From Silene latifolia (taxonomy: Eukaryota; Streptophyta; Magnoliopsida; Caryophyllales; Caryophyllaceae): 64,000 nucleotides of DNA. The stretch is from NCBI RefSeq assembly GCF_048544455.1, contig NC_133534.1, positions 123,962,269 to 124,026,268 of the forward strand, written 5' to 3'. The notes beneath the pieces were generated by a model, which was given only the letters and a program-made list of their open reading frames with translations, was not told the origin of the DNA and ran no database searches. Made by a program: the position numbers and the translations under genes. Positions 21,842 through 33,263 of this stretch are shown here, one piece after another; position 1 is the first letter of the stretch; each line of letters opens with the position of its first letter.

Positions 21842-22319
21842 CGGATTTCCTGGTGGATGGACGGGCGGATTATTATGCTGGACGAGCGGATTGTGGGTGG
21901 TTGGACGAGCGTCTTGATGGCAAAGACGCTCGGATTCCTCACGTCTTGGACGGGCATCTTGCCTAGTTGGACGGGCGGATTTCATCACAGCTTTCTTTTC
22001 TTCTTTTCTTCTTCCAATAATCCTCCGAGATTTAGTCGGGGATGCAAGGATTTCTTCATCATTACCCATCTACTATAATATGTATAAAGGCCTTCTAGTC
22101 TTGTCTTCTCTTTGATGCTTGGTCATTAGATTTGATCAATTTAGCTCTATTTTGCCATGAAAATGCAAGGTTTGCACTCCTCTTCTACCAAGGAAACAAA
22201 ACCTCAAAGAATATGCAAAACAAAGGACTAAAGATAGTAAATGACCCAAATATGCACTAAAAAACCATAGGAACGAGGCTAATTCGGGGACTAAATATGC
22301 TCAAATAATGGTCACATCA

Positions 22320-23404
22320 ATGGAACAGGAACTCATAGGGAGTTCTATTCTGCATAAGAGTAGTGGGTAATCTGTTTATTATAAATGCTGCACTGGGGAC
22401 ACAATCACCCCAAAATGCAAGAGGTAGGCCAGAACTGAATCTGATTGCCCTGCTGATCTCAAGTAAATGTATATAATTTCTTTCAACCACTCCGTTCTAT
22501 TGTGGCCTATCAACACAACTGGTTTGCTACCATATTCCTTTGGATAGTAAGAATTCTTTACTGTCACCTTCTGTAAATTCAAAACCATTATCTGATCTGA
22601 AGGTTTTGATAGTTTTTCCAAACTGGTTTTCAGCAAAATTATAAAATTGAACATGTAATTGAGCAACTTCAAACTTATACTTCATTAAGTAAACCCAAGT
22701 TACCTTGCTTTGATCATCAACTAAAGTCGGGAAATATTTATGTTTTTTTCTTGTCTCCTTTCTGTAGGGCCCCCACATATCTATATGGACCAAATCAAAC
22801 AAGTCCTTGGCATTCTCAGTCCTTATGGAAAATGGTAGTTTTCTTAACTTTGCCATGGAACATGGAACGCAAATTCCTTTTGGGTTTAATGTTTGAACAT
22901 TTGGGATATATTTTAGTTTAATGTCAGAAGCATAACCCAACCATTAATGCCAAAGATCAGAGTTTTTATCATTAAAATCAGGCAAGTCACTACACATACT
23001 ATCAGGTGCACTACAAGATTGAATAGATGTGCCCCCTGAAACCATTTCTTGACTAGTGGTAAGAACAGATACATTTGTATTACAGACACCAGGATAACTA
23101 TTCCTAGTGGAATTACCATCTACCTTAGGATGTTTAGTAACATTATTATTCATTAAGTAGTACACACCCTTGTTCTCTCTTCCAATCCCCCTAGTTGTCT
23201 TGGTTTGAGAGTCATGTACAACACACCATTTTTCATAAAACAGTACATAGCATTGCTCATCTTGAGTTAGTTTTTGTACTGACAATAGATTATGTCTAAA
23301 TTTAGGAACAAAGAAAAAAAATTTAGAGTTAGGCCATTGGTGAAGGTGTGTATCAACATGAGAAATAATGGATGTTTCTCCATTTGGTAAGTTTATTTTG
23401 TCTT
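22320..23404 (-). pseudogene. Ty1/copia protease end, pre-integrase and integrase fragment
   Basis: Minus-strand reading gives the end of the protease (LPNGETSI... LSVQKLTQDEQC), the GAG-pre-integrase domain (SDLWH, then GYASDIKLKYIPNVQ with CVPCSMAK), and the integrase core. Catalytic motifs are HIDMWGPYRKET, FRSDNGFEF and QNGVVERN, the last preceded by an in-frame TAG in place of a Gln codon. The sequence ends NRTPYEFLFH at 22320, where the solo LTR inserted, and resumes at 11884. Several frameshifts are present. The first 600 bases also appear, inverted, at 24980-25582. Confidence 0.85.
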
Positions 23405-23731
23405 TGCTTAAGATAAAAGTAAGCTCTATTATTGTGCTTTGACACTTTCAAACTTGGGTGGTTTGCACTTCCTTGACTTGTACTTGCTTGACTTGTGGAG
23501 CCTTGACTTGTTTTTTTTTTTTTTTACACTCCCCCTCAAGATGAGAGCCTCAAGGATGAGGCGACTGATAACCATATGAGCTGAGCATTTACTGCTTTTC
23601 AACCAACTCGTATCTTACCTTTGCCTATTTATAGTACAATTTATCAACAAATTTATCTACAACAAAACTCATTCAAACTCATAGATAATCCATTCTCAAA
23701 CATTGATACTTTATCAAAAATACCTTCCCTC
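23405..23731. other. Spacer between opposed copia fragments
   Basis: No gene is visible. It contains a run of CTTGACTTG repeats (about 23472-23508), a 15-base T run and ACTCCCCCTCAAGATGAGA, a phrase common just inside copia ends. It may be leader sequence of the plus-strand fragment. Confidence 0.45.
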
Positions 23732-25582
23732 ATGGAACCAACTGACTCTCTTTATCTGCATCATGTAGAAAGCACTTATCCCTTGGTAGTAGACACTAAA
23801 CTATCAGAGATTTAGAACTACTTAGAATGGAAAAGGCGGATGGAAATTGTCATCTGCTCAAAAAGAAAACTTGGATTCTTAACAGGAGTTGTTAAGAGGC
23901 CAACTGATGATCCTGTTAAAGCAGAAGCCTGGGATATCTGCAACAGTTTACTCATTTCCTAGATTTTTCATAATGTGGAAAAACCCATCAAGAAATCTGT
24001 CTTATATGTGAACTACAAAGGAGATATGGGAGTATCTTCAGGAGCAGTTCTATGACAGTGCTGGTGCAAGAAAGTTCAGACTCAACAAAGAACTTGAAAA
24101 TCTTGAACAAGGAGAAATGAGCATCTGTGAGTACTTCACAAAACTGAGGATCTTATGGCAAAACTTTGAAATCATGACTGATTGGCCTCTTGTCACTCAA
24201 ATGACTCCTGAAATCAATGCCTTGGCTTGATGCTCAGTTGAAAGAACGAGAGGAAAAGAAGCTCTTTCAATTTCAAAATGGACTGCACCCATCCTACACC
24301 ACCATGAGAACAAATGTACTAATGATGACTCCCTTGCCTACTGTGGAAGACGCAACAGCTCTTTTCCAGCATGAGGAGGCTCACAGAAGAAATTACAAAG
24401 TCACTAAGAAAATGGAAGTGGATAACTCTGCCTTCTTCGCTGGTCAGAAGGAACCTGACACCACTCTTTTCTGTCCTCTATGCTCTAGAAAGGGACACAC
24501 AAAGGATAAGTGTTGGAAAATAATAGGATATCGAGATGACCGCCTTGTATCAAAGAGATTCCCTGAAAAAATCTCAAGAGTACAAACTCAAAGGTGGATA
24601 TCAGGGGTCAGGTGGATATCATGGTTCAAGATCCAAGGGTTAAAAAGGTGGACCATATAAAGGGAAGCAGTCTTTCAACTCCAAACATGGAAAATTTACA
24701 GCAAATACAAATATGGAAGAAGGTGCTAGTGAAGGAAGCATAACTCTCAGCAGTCAACAGTTTGAACAGCTAATGAGCAATCACAAAGGTATTAAGGGAA
24801 CAAGTTACTATCCAGAGACTGATGATGAATTAGAGGCACACTTTGTAGGTATGGCCTACTTAAATTATAGCTATGCTTCTAATATCACCCAAGAATGGAT
24901 CATAAATTCTGGGGCATCAGATCATATGGTATCCGACTTAACCATTCTGAGTAATATAAGGGAATTAAAGAACAAACCCAAAATAAACTTACCAAATGGA
25001 GAAACATCCATTGTTTCTCATGTTGTTACACACACCTTCACTAATGGCCTAACTCTAAAAAATGTTTTCTTTGTTCCTGTACTTAGACATAATCTATTGT
25101 CAGTACAAAAAATAACTAAAGATGAGCAATGTTTTGTACTGTTTTATGAAAAAATGGTGTGTTATACAGGACTCTCAAACCAAGACAACTAGGGGGCTTG
25201 GAAGAGAGAACAAGGGTACTACTTAATGAATAATGATGTTACTAAACATCTTAAGGTAGATAGCTTCTCCACCAGGAATAGTTATCCTGGTATCTGTAAT
25301 ACGAATGTATCTTTTTTTACCACTAGTCAAGAAAAGGTTTCAGAGGGCACATCTATTCAATCTTGTAGTGCACCTGATAGTATGTGTAATGACATGCCTG
25401 ATTTTAATGATAAGAACTCTGATCTTTGGAATTTAAGGTTGGGTCATGCTTCTGACATTAAACTAAAACACATTCCAAATGTTTAGACATTAAACCCAAA
25501 AGAAATTTGTGTTCCATGTTCCATGGCAAAGTTAACAAAATTACCATTTTCCATCCGGACTAAGAATGCCAAGGACTTGTTT
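23732..25582 (+). pseudogene. Ty1/copia gag-protease-pre-integrase fragment
   Basis: ATG 23732 opens a copia Gag (MEPTDSLYLHHVESTYPL, stop at 23813-23815, then NYLEWKRRMEIVI and KLGFLTGVVKRP). Downstream are a CCHC knuckle (CPLCSRKGHTKDKC, near 24475), a copia protease with [11 protein letters not shown] near 24895, where the usual catalytic Asp of DSGA is Asn, and the pre-integrase segment ending RLGHASDIKLKHIPNV. The fragment ends abruptly at 25582 in KNAKDLF. It is the same family as 22320-23404 but inverted relative to it, and is broken by several stops and shifts. Confidence 0.85.
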
Positions 25583-25969
25583 TAGTCCATAAAGAGACTT
25601 GTATTTTCTTTACATTATATTACTTCACCATAACCATACGGGTTGTATCTTACTTGACACTTGCTTTTGAAGCTTAAAACATGATGATTTTCAGTAAAAA
25701 CTCAAGTCTTGAAAGTTGGACACGAACCCCTGTGCGATATTTCAAACGTAGCTAATGATACAATGTCGTTACTATGATAGTAACTACTCATTCTTTCGAA
25801 GCTTTTTTGCCCCCTTAATTACATATTATTTCTAGTAGACTAAAAATATAAAATGTAAGTCCCATTTACACATCATTATTTTACAAACACACTGTATTTA
25901 GGAGAAGTATATATGATTTTGAATGTTACTATGTTACACTAATTTTCTTTCAATGATGCTAAATTACAG
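25583..25969. other. Probable ARF intron sequence
   Basis: This non-coding stretch lies between the copia fragment and the ARF exon. It ends in a pyrimidine-rich tract and TTACAG, a credible 3' splice site for the exon at 25970. Nothing else is recognised. Confidence 0.45.
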
Positions 25970-26089
25970 AGAAAGCCACACAGAGTTTGTAGTAGCATAT
26001 CAAAGATATGTAAACAGCATTTCCAATACAATATCTACTGGAACCCGATTTAAGATGAGATTTGACGTGGACGACTCACTTGAAAGAAG
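25970..26089 (+). pseudogene. ARF: ARF4-like auxin response factor, exon of the middle (Auxin_resp) domain
   Basis: This 120-bp exon-sized block encodes (R)ESHTEFVVAYQRYVNSI and TGTRFKMRFDVDDSLERR. It corresponds to the start of the ARF-specific domain that follows the B3 DNA-binding domain in auxin response factors, transcription factors that bind auxin response elements. It is bounded by TTACAG| and |GTTCAT splice-like sites, and both boundaries fall in phase 2, as at this exon in plant ARF genes. The wording matches ARF3/ARF4-type members best. The next exon (CSGVV...) is not found before the retrotransposon at 27834. Two later exons of the same type of gene are at 59807 and 60687. Confidence 0.8.
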
Positions 26090-27833
26090 GTTCATCAACT
26101 TTAGCAATCTAAAATGTTACATTTTCCGAGTTTTTAACCCCTCTTATCGGATAGATCTGGGTCTGTTACGTGCGGTGGTGTCGTTTTTGAATGCTCAGTT
26201 GTCACTTGCTATGTTATTTTTGAGCCTTCAACTGTGGGGCTGCACCCATATCCTACTCGGCAATCCAGGATAAAGGAAATATTTTGGTTTCATAACATTT
26301 CCCTCAACTTGGATGACTAATACTTCATAACATATAGAAGTGCACCCATTTTAATGAGTCATTTGTTTTTTTCTTTTTTCTTTTTTAATAAATAATCTGT
26401 TTAAGATAATGTTGTTGAAATATATCAATGTTAAATCGGAACTAAATAAATGGAATGGAAGGAGTATCAATGATTAAATGTATTGGTAAATGTGTACAAG
26501 GGTGATAGCACAATAAAGAGTCATGTTAATTAGGAATAATTAGCTATCTATTAGTGTTACATTATGGGTCATTAGTTTATGTTTTGCAAATAATTGTTTT
26601 TCTTATCCTTTACTTGTGATTTGGCTAATTAAGGTTTATTTTTTAGACCTTTAGAAATGGTAATATAACATGTTGAGAATGGTTATATTGTATGGTTTGG
26701 TACATTGTAATGGGTTGAAGATTTGAAGAGAATAAGTCATGTGCTTGTTAAATGAAAGTCAAAGACAAGGTTAAGAGTCAAACTATCAAAGCCAACAAAA
26801 GTCAAGGGTCAATCCCGAACCTTAGTCAACAAAGGTAACAAGTGAAAAGTCAATAAAAGTAAGCTAATGGAAGATTTGAAGCCTTGGCATAGACAAACAA
26901 GAGCCAAAATGAAGAATTGAAAACTCGGTTCCACAAGGGTCAACTTCAAATGGATATATCTCGCGTTCTATACCGCGTATTGATGCAAGACCAAGTGGAG
27001 GTGAAAGCTTGTGATCTTAGCTTCCCAATGGTAGGTCACAAGCCTCATTTGTCCAAGAAACAAGGGAGATATGGCTCTCGCAAAAACGCGCTGCAAGGCT
27101 GAAAAGCGTAGGCTACGCTTTCTGCTGTTTTCAAGGCTCGTGATTCTCTATTTTGAAGACCCAATTTTGCCTTAACCTAAAGCCAAGAGCCGAGGGTATA
27201 AATACCCACATTTTAAGATCTTAGAGACCACCTCCTTACCATCTTAGATCTAAAATCTCGTGCTTTGTTTTTTAATCTTGTAATAATTAAACCTTAATCT
27301 TTCCAGAAAACTTTGGTTGTAAGACAATTATGAGGAGCTAATCTTCTCATTTCTTGCTGTAATTTCATTCAAAGTTTCTAACTTTAGTATTGTAAGACCT
27401 TCTAATCTCTCTTAATTTATCTAATACTCTTTTCTTGTACTTAATTTCATATGTTGAATGAGTTTATATTTGGGTTGGGCATCCATGCTTATTGTTGTTC
27501 AACTATTGCAAATCCTAGAGAAATGGTTTAATCTATCTAGGATTGTTTGAAGCAAATTTGTTGTATGTTGATTTGTTTTAAAGGATTCATATAACAAATA
27601 GGAAAGTTTGTGTCTTTTGCTCATTTTTATAGTTTAATCTTGTAAGGAATTGATTCCAGCATCATATTTTGGTTAAATCTTAATGCTCATGCTTAGTCTC
27701 TTTTCATGGTTTAATGACTTATTGTGTAAGCTTGAAGGGTGCATATAGATGGTTTAATTTACATGTATCAACATCTTGAGATGATAGTATTAGGTGGTGT
27801 TAGGAATTTATGCCTTGAATTTGTGTTGAAGAC
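26090..27833. other. Non-coding: ARF intron start, then LTR-like sequence
   Basis: From 26090 to about 26650 no gene or repeat is recognised. From about 26670 the sequence looks like a retrotransposon LTR: a promoter-like TATAAATA at 27197-27204, then transcript-leader-like sequence with poly-T and TCTAATCTC phrases up to the copy B insertion at 27834. I could not fix its ends. The sequence at 59282-59757 may be the other side of the same LTR. Confidence 0.4.
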
Positions 27834-28120
27834 TGATGTGACTCATATTTGAGCACATTTAGTCCCCGAATTAACCTCGTTCCCATGCTTTCTAGCATAT
27901 ATTTGGGTCATTTCTTATCTTTAGTTTCCCATTTTGCATATTCTTTGAGGTTTTGTGTCCTTGGTAGGAGAGGATCGCTAACCTTGCATTTATGGAGAGA
28001 AATGGAGCTAAATGGATCGCATCTAATGACCAAGCATCAAAGAGGAGACCGACACTATAGGCCTAAGCAAATAAATAAAGTGAAATGGGCAATGATGAAA
28101 AGATTCTTGCATCCCCAACA
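27834..28120 (+). repeat. Copy B 5' LTR, first part
   Basis: Starts TGATGTGACTC and runs 287 bp to CCCCAACA, where LARD-D inserted (target duplication CAACA at 28116-28120). It matches 57725-58011 of the 3' LTR almost base for base. Confidence 0.9.
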
Positions 28121-29035
28121 TGTAACACCCGCTCATACCAGGGTACCTTACCAAGGACTACCCTAGCATGGAAGGTTGTTACCATCTCGGTTTCCCGAGG
28201 TTAGTATATCAAAGTTACAATTTCCAAACAACATTTATATAAAGTATAAAGAGTTAGCTAATACATTATCGCAAACCAACTCAAACTAAAAGTGTAAGAA
28301 CTTCAATACAACTGAAATCATTGACGGCTAAACTCATAACGGCGGAAACTAGACTCGAAGTGATGTCTCCCCATGTCTGTCCCATAACTAAACATCTGCA
28401 TTACCTGTCACAATCTGCTCACCATCCCCGAATGGATCACCGCAGGTTTTACAAAACAACAACACGGGGTCAGTACTACTCAATCAATATAAGACCACAA
28501 CAATACAAGCAGCTGATCATCGATTCCACACAGTAACCGACTACACACCGAAGTGTGTAGCCCTGCCAGATTACCCATCGCAACAGGTAATCCTCGCCGC
28601 CAGTGGGTGACCGCAGCCCATCCCCACCTAGTCCAGCTCATCAACGAGCGACTATCAATCCCTGTCCCTTAATGTGCACATCCCCTCCCGTGGCGGGTTC
28701 CACGGAGGGCGAACTAGGGTGTGAAGCCACTCCCGCAAGTGACTCCACCACAATCACAATCACATGACATCACAGCCATCTCAATCCGCTCATACCAACA
28801 TCGTCTCAACAATCCCCATACTCCGATGATCAGCAGATAACAACAATTACAACAAGCACAATCTCAAATCAATTGACAGTAAACTGAGTAGGGAAACCCT
28901 ACCTTTTCGCAATCCGCTTACGCTGCAATCAACCATACAAATGCATAACGAATATCATATTGTCACCTACAACAATAATCACATAATACAATTACACTTT
29001 GCACAATCCCATTTTCCCCCAATTCCATATATATA
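28121..29035 (-). repeat. LARD-D 3' LTR, part a
   Basis: 915 bp matching 38396-39310. It is interrupted by COP-E after the duplicated target ATATA (29031-29035). It contains GC-richer stretches with the short inverted repeat CACACCGAAGTGTGTAG near 28544. No coding. Confidence 0.9.
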
Positions 29036-30039
29036 TGTTGGGGTTGGTGTCCTTAACAGTTAGTGCAAGGACTTATAAACCTCTAAAAGGATCAAAGGGC
29101 ATACTTTGGTATTATTATCAGTTGATCCACGTTTATCAATAACGGTTGGCTTGCTAGATAAGTTTGACGTTATTGTCATACAGATGGCGGTGATCAACTG
29201 GTCCCTAAAAGTCACACCTATAAGATACGTTCGAGAGATGTGACAGTATGAAAATACTGTCATGTAGATGCCAAAATTGACTAACCAGTTAGTCCGAGTT
29301 ATTTGACTAAGTAATTAGTCAAATATGTGATGTTGAGATATTATATTTAATACGGATTAAATATCATGGGCTAAGGCGAATTAACCAGTTAATTCGTAAA
29401 ATTAAATATACGTGATTTATATTTAATTAAATGTATATTAAAATAAATTATACAATACTGTTTTGTCGGACACGTATTAATAATTCAGCTAACTCGTATT
29501 ATTAGCTGATGCCTTAATTTCCGATAACCGATAACAGTTTATAATATAAACCCGTCATATACATTTTAGCGATTTTGCGAACCAGACCATGAGCCAAGAC
29601 TAAAAGGAAGTGGAAGCCCACTTCCCTAGGTAGCCCATGGCCGGCCGAGTGAGAGGGAACAAAAGGGAGGGTTTCTCCTCCCTTCTAACCAAATCAAAAC
29701 ATTTGTAAAAAAACTAGGGTTTCGAGAGAGCATTTTTCTCTGTAGAAACCGAGATCTCACATCTCAAGCAAAACACACATCAGTTCTCCCTATATTGCAA
29801 GGCAATCGGAGAACACTGTTCTAGCACAAGGGCATATCTCGGACAAGGTCTTGGGTGCAACAATTAGGAGGGAATCTCATTTGATTTCTGTTCTTTACGC
29901 CGCACTATAAGGACCCGAGGTTGATTCTAATTCCTTATCGTTTCCATATTGTTTTTATCGTTTTATGACTATAAATTGCATGTATAAATTTACGTTATAG
30001 TCCTGCAATTAAAGGGTAGTATACGGATATTAACCCACA
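29036..30039 (+). repeat. COP-E 5' LTR
   Basis: This 1004-bp LTR contains the conserved hairpin CAATAACG/CGTTATTG (29137-29144 with 29168-29175). It also has four perfect inverted repeats in a row at 29242-29261, 29279-29294, 29301-29324 and 29377-29396. It differs from the 3' LTR at scattered sites, notably within those inverted repeats. Confidence 0.92.
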
Positions 30040-30041
30040 AG

Positions 30042-30059
30042 TGGTATCAGAGCCAGGTT
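30042..30059 (+). other. COP-E primer-binding site
   Basis: TGGTATCAGAGCCAGGTT starts two bases after the LTR and is complementary to initiator tRNA-Met. Confidence 0.9.
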
Positions 30060-31398
30060 TGCACTACGATGAGATTTTTGCACCCGTAGTTATGCTGCGT
30101 TCCATTCGGATTATCTTAGCGATCGCCGCCTTTCATGACTATGAAATTTGGCAAATGGATGTGAAAACCGCCTTCTTAAACGGCTTTTTGGAGGAAGAGT
30201 TGTACATGGTACAACCCGAAGGTTTCATCGATCCAGTACATCCTAAGAAAGTGTGCAAGCTTAAGCGTTCCATTTATGGACTTAAGCAAGCATCAAGGAG
30301 TTGGAATCATCGCTTCGACCAAGTGATAAAAGAAAATGGATTTACTCGATCTGTCGAGGAACCATGTCTATATATCAAGTCGAGTGGGAGCAAGATTGTC
30401 TTCCTAATATTGTATGTTGACGACATACTCCTGATTGGGAATGACATACCTCTCTTAACTTCGGTGAAAGTATGGTTAAAGAACCATTTCCAGATGAAAG
30501 ATCTGGGAGAGGCACAGAGAATTCTAGGCATCCGTATCTATCGAGATAGATCACGACGGATGTTATCTCTCGATCGGGGAGTCTTACATAGACAAAGTCC
30601 TAGAGAGATTCAAGTATGACTAACTCCAAGAAGGGGTTCCTTCCTATGGCTCCAGGGGTGCATTTGAGCAAGTCTCGGGCACCAGAGACACCGGAAGAGA
30701 AAGAGCGCATGACACGGATTCCTTATGCTTCGGCTATAGGATCAATCATGTATGCCATGATATGCACACGTCCGGACGTGGCATATGCATTGAGTATGAC
30801 AAGTCGATTCCAACAAAGAACCAGGTGAACCACATTGGTTGTTGTCAAGAACATTCTTAAGTACCTACGGAGGACTAAAGATTGGGCTTTGACTTATGGA
30901 GGCGAACAAAAGCTATGCGCAACCGATTCTGCAGATGCTAGCTTCCAAACGGATCGTGATGACTCGAAATCTCGGTCAGGATTCGTTTTTACTCTTAATG
31001 GCGCTGATCAGTGGAAGAGTTCGAAACAAACTGTTACAGCAGATTCTACGACGGAGTCCGAGTACTATGCCGCGTCGAAGCAACAAAGGAAGCGATATGG
31101 ATGCGTCAATTCTTACATGGGCTCTCCGTAGTGCCTAGTTCGAATGACCCGATCACCATCTATTGCGACAATAGTGGTGCCATCTTCCAAGCTAAGGAGC
31201 CAAAGTCTAGCAACAAGTCTAGACATGTACAACGGAAAGCTCATCTAATCCGGGATTACGTGGAGCAAAAGGAAGTAGTGATAGAAAAGATTGCTCTGAG
31301 ATGATAACATAGCAGATCCTCTCACTAAAGCATTACGACAAGATAAGCATGAAGGGCACGTAAATTCCATGGGAATCAAACGTGTTCTTGAGTTGTAG
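30060..31398 (+). pseudogene. COP-E reverse transcriptase and RNase H
   Basis: Copia reverse transcriptase begins at HYDEIFAPVVMLRSIRI with MDVKTAFLNG and the catalytic LYVDDILLIGND. It continues through LGIRIYRDRS, then after a frame change through KKGFLPM, PYASAIGSIMYA and TRPDVAYALSMTSRF to a TGA near 30826. RNase H follows (ILKYLRRTKDW, ADASFQTD, WKSSKQTVTADSTTESEYYA), shifts frame near 31075, and continues as EAIWMRQFLHGL and ITIYCDNSGAI to HEGHVNSMGIKR and stop 31396-31398. The apparent start near 30041 only translates the primer site; no genuine start codon exists. At least three breaks make it inactive. The lineage looks like Tork/Angela. Confidence 0.88.
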
Positions 31399-32257
31399 TA
31401 CTCTTTTATGGATCGATTCATTCTCCTTTGTACTCTATACGACATCATCGTTTTGATATTTTATATATATATTTTGTTTTTCATGTGGAATTGTACGACA
31501 ATTTTGAACACCACAAAGTGAATTGAACAAACATCATATCTTGTTAGTCCTTAATTGCCCACATGAGTGATAACTCGCAATTATTTCGTGACGTTGGTTG
31601 ATGGTGGGTTCAACGAGCCATAAGTCAACAAAGGTTGTCGACCAATCACAGAGGCGATTTATACGGATATTTCGTAGGACACAATTGTGACATCGACGTG
31701 GAGTCCTAAATGTTTTATAACATTCGTTGCCCGGTCGTGGATAGGACTTCCATAGTGATCCTAAGAGTCGATTCTTAGACTATCGACTGTCTCTTGAGAC
31801 TACGGCAGATTTTGGGTGACTTTGGTTTCTTTCTCACGGTCATCCGTAACAGGGGGCCAAGTAGATTTTTTCGGGTCATTTCATCTTTGTGCTTAGATCG
31901 GAAGGACTCGAGTTGAAGGAAATATTCAGCCTTTATCAGGTACTCGATATTTCTCAGGGCCACTCGAGGAGTCAGAATCGAAATGCATGGCCATGCTCGG
32001 ATACGGATTCGTTTTATCGGTTAAGTTACTCTCTAGTCGGGAAACCACTCTAGATACAGATCGATTGTAAAATACGACCTTTGTGGATCCAGATCTGCAA
32101 ATTGTTTTACATTGAGTGGGAGAAATTTTAAATGAATATGAGAATCGGTTATCGCACCTACACTTGTTCGGACAAGTGGGAGTTTGTTGGAGCTTGTGTC
32201 CTCCAGTTAGTGCGGATAACGTCATTGCACATACACTTGTACGGACAAGTGGGAGCT
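31399..32257 (+). other. COP-E 3' UTR with conserved block and duplicated polypurine tract
   Basis: This non-coding stretch between pol and the 3' LTR shares with COP1 and COP2 a GGTCGTGG motif and the block at 31949-32000 (GGCCACTCGAGGAGT, then GAAATGCATGGCCATGC). At its end, a hairpin plus purine tract (32161-32182) is followed by an LTR-start-like TGTTGG at 32185. The same hairpin plus tract then appears again (32234-32257) before the true LTR. Confidence 0.75.
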
Positions 32258-33263
32258 TGTTGGGGTTGGTGTCCTTAACAATTAGTGCAAGGACTTATAA
32301 ACCTCTAAAAGGATCAAAGGGCATACTTTGGTATTATTATCCGTTGATCCACGTTTATCAATAACGGTTGGCTTGCTAGATAAGTTTGACGTTATTGTCA
32401 TACGGATGGCGGTGATCAACTGGTCCCTAAAAGTCACACCTATAGGATACGTTCGAGAGATGTGACAAGATGAAAATACTTGTCATGTAGATGCCAAAAT
32501 TGACTAACCGAGTTAGTCGAGTTATTTGACTAAGTAATTAGTCAAATATGTGATGTTGAGATATTATATTTAATACGGATTAAATATCATGGGCTAAGGC
32601 GAATTAACTTGATTAATTCGTAAAATTAAATATACGTGATTTATATTTAATTAAATGTATATTAAAATAAATTATACAATACTGTTTTGTCGGACACGTA
32701 TTAATAATTCAGCTAACTCGTATTATTAGCTGATGCCTTAATTTCCGATAACCGATAACAGTTTATAATATAAACCCGTCATATACATTTTAGCGATTTT
32801 GCGAACCAGACCATGAGCCAAGACTAAAAGGAAGTGGAAGCCCACTTCCCTAGGTAGCCCATGGCCGGCCGAGTGAGAGGGAACAAAAGGGAGGGTTTCT
32901 CCTCCCTTCTAACCAAATCAAAACATTTGTAAAAAAACTAGGGTTTCGAGAGAGCATTTTTCTCTGTAGAAACCGAGATCTCACATCTCAAGCAAAACAC
33001 ACATCAGTTCTCCCTATATTGCAAGGCAATCGGAGAACACTGTTCTAGCACAAGGGCATATCTCGGACAAGGTCTTGGGTGCAACAATTAGGAGGGAATC
33101 TCATTTGATTTCTGTTCTTTACGCCGCACTATAAGGACCCGAGGTTGATTCTAATTCCTTATCGTTTCCATATTGTTTTTATCGTTTTATGACTATAAAT
33201 TGCATGTATAAATTTACGTTATAGTCCTGCAATTAAAGGGTAGTATACGGATATTAACCCACA
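32258..33263 (+). repeat. COP-E 3' LTR
   Basis: This 1006-bp LTR starts TGTTGGGG and ends CCCACA, followed by target copy ATATA. It is close to 29036-30039. The changed inverted repeats (GACAAG/CTTGTC in place of GACAGT/ACTGTC) keep their pairing. Confidence 0.92.

Larger units (their letters stand above)
11885..22319 (-). mobile_element. Solo Athila-type LTR, itself carrying COP1
   Basis: On the minus strand the LTR starts TGATGTGACC at 22319 and ends CCGACCA at 11885, about 1.8 kb once COP1 is removed. It is flanked by the 5-bp duplication ATGGA (11880-11884 and 22320-22324). No primer site or internal sequence is attached, so this is a solo LTR left by recombination between two LTRs. A TATAAATA box reads on the minus strand at 12980-12987. 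CGAGCG-type motifs lie at 13150-13190 and 21842-21990, on both sides of the COP1 insertion. It belongs to the same broad family as copies A and B. Confidence 0.88.
29036..33263 (+). mobile_element. COP-E: deleted Ty1/copia element with only reverse transcriptase and RNase H
   Basis: Two LTRs (29036-30039 and 32258-33263) with ends TGTTGGGG...CCCACA and duplication ATATA (29031-29035 and 33264-33268). The initiator tRNA-Met primer site at 30042 is followed within a few bases by reverse-transcriptase coding sequence. Gag, protease, integrase and the 5' part of reverse transcriptase are gone. After RNase H comes a 0.86-kb 3' UTR that keeps the block shared with COP1 and COP2. It is the innermost of three nested elements here and therefore the youngest of them. 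Confidence 0.92.

Noticed and set aside
26917-27102. 61-residue plus-strand ORF
   Set aside because: Lies in LTR-like sequence before a TATAAATA box; no domain and no support for translation.
30041-30058. Apparent start of the COP-E reverse-transcriptase ORF
   Set aside because: This is the tRNA primer site translated in frame (VSEPG); the codon there is GTG and the domain is 5'-truncated.
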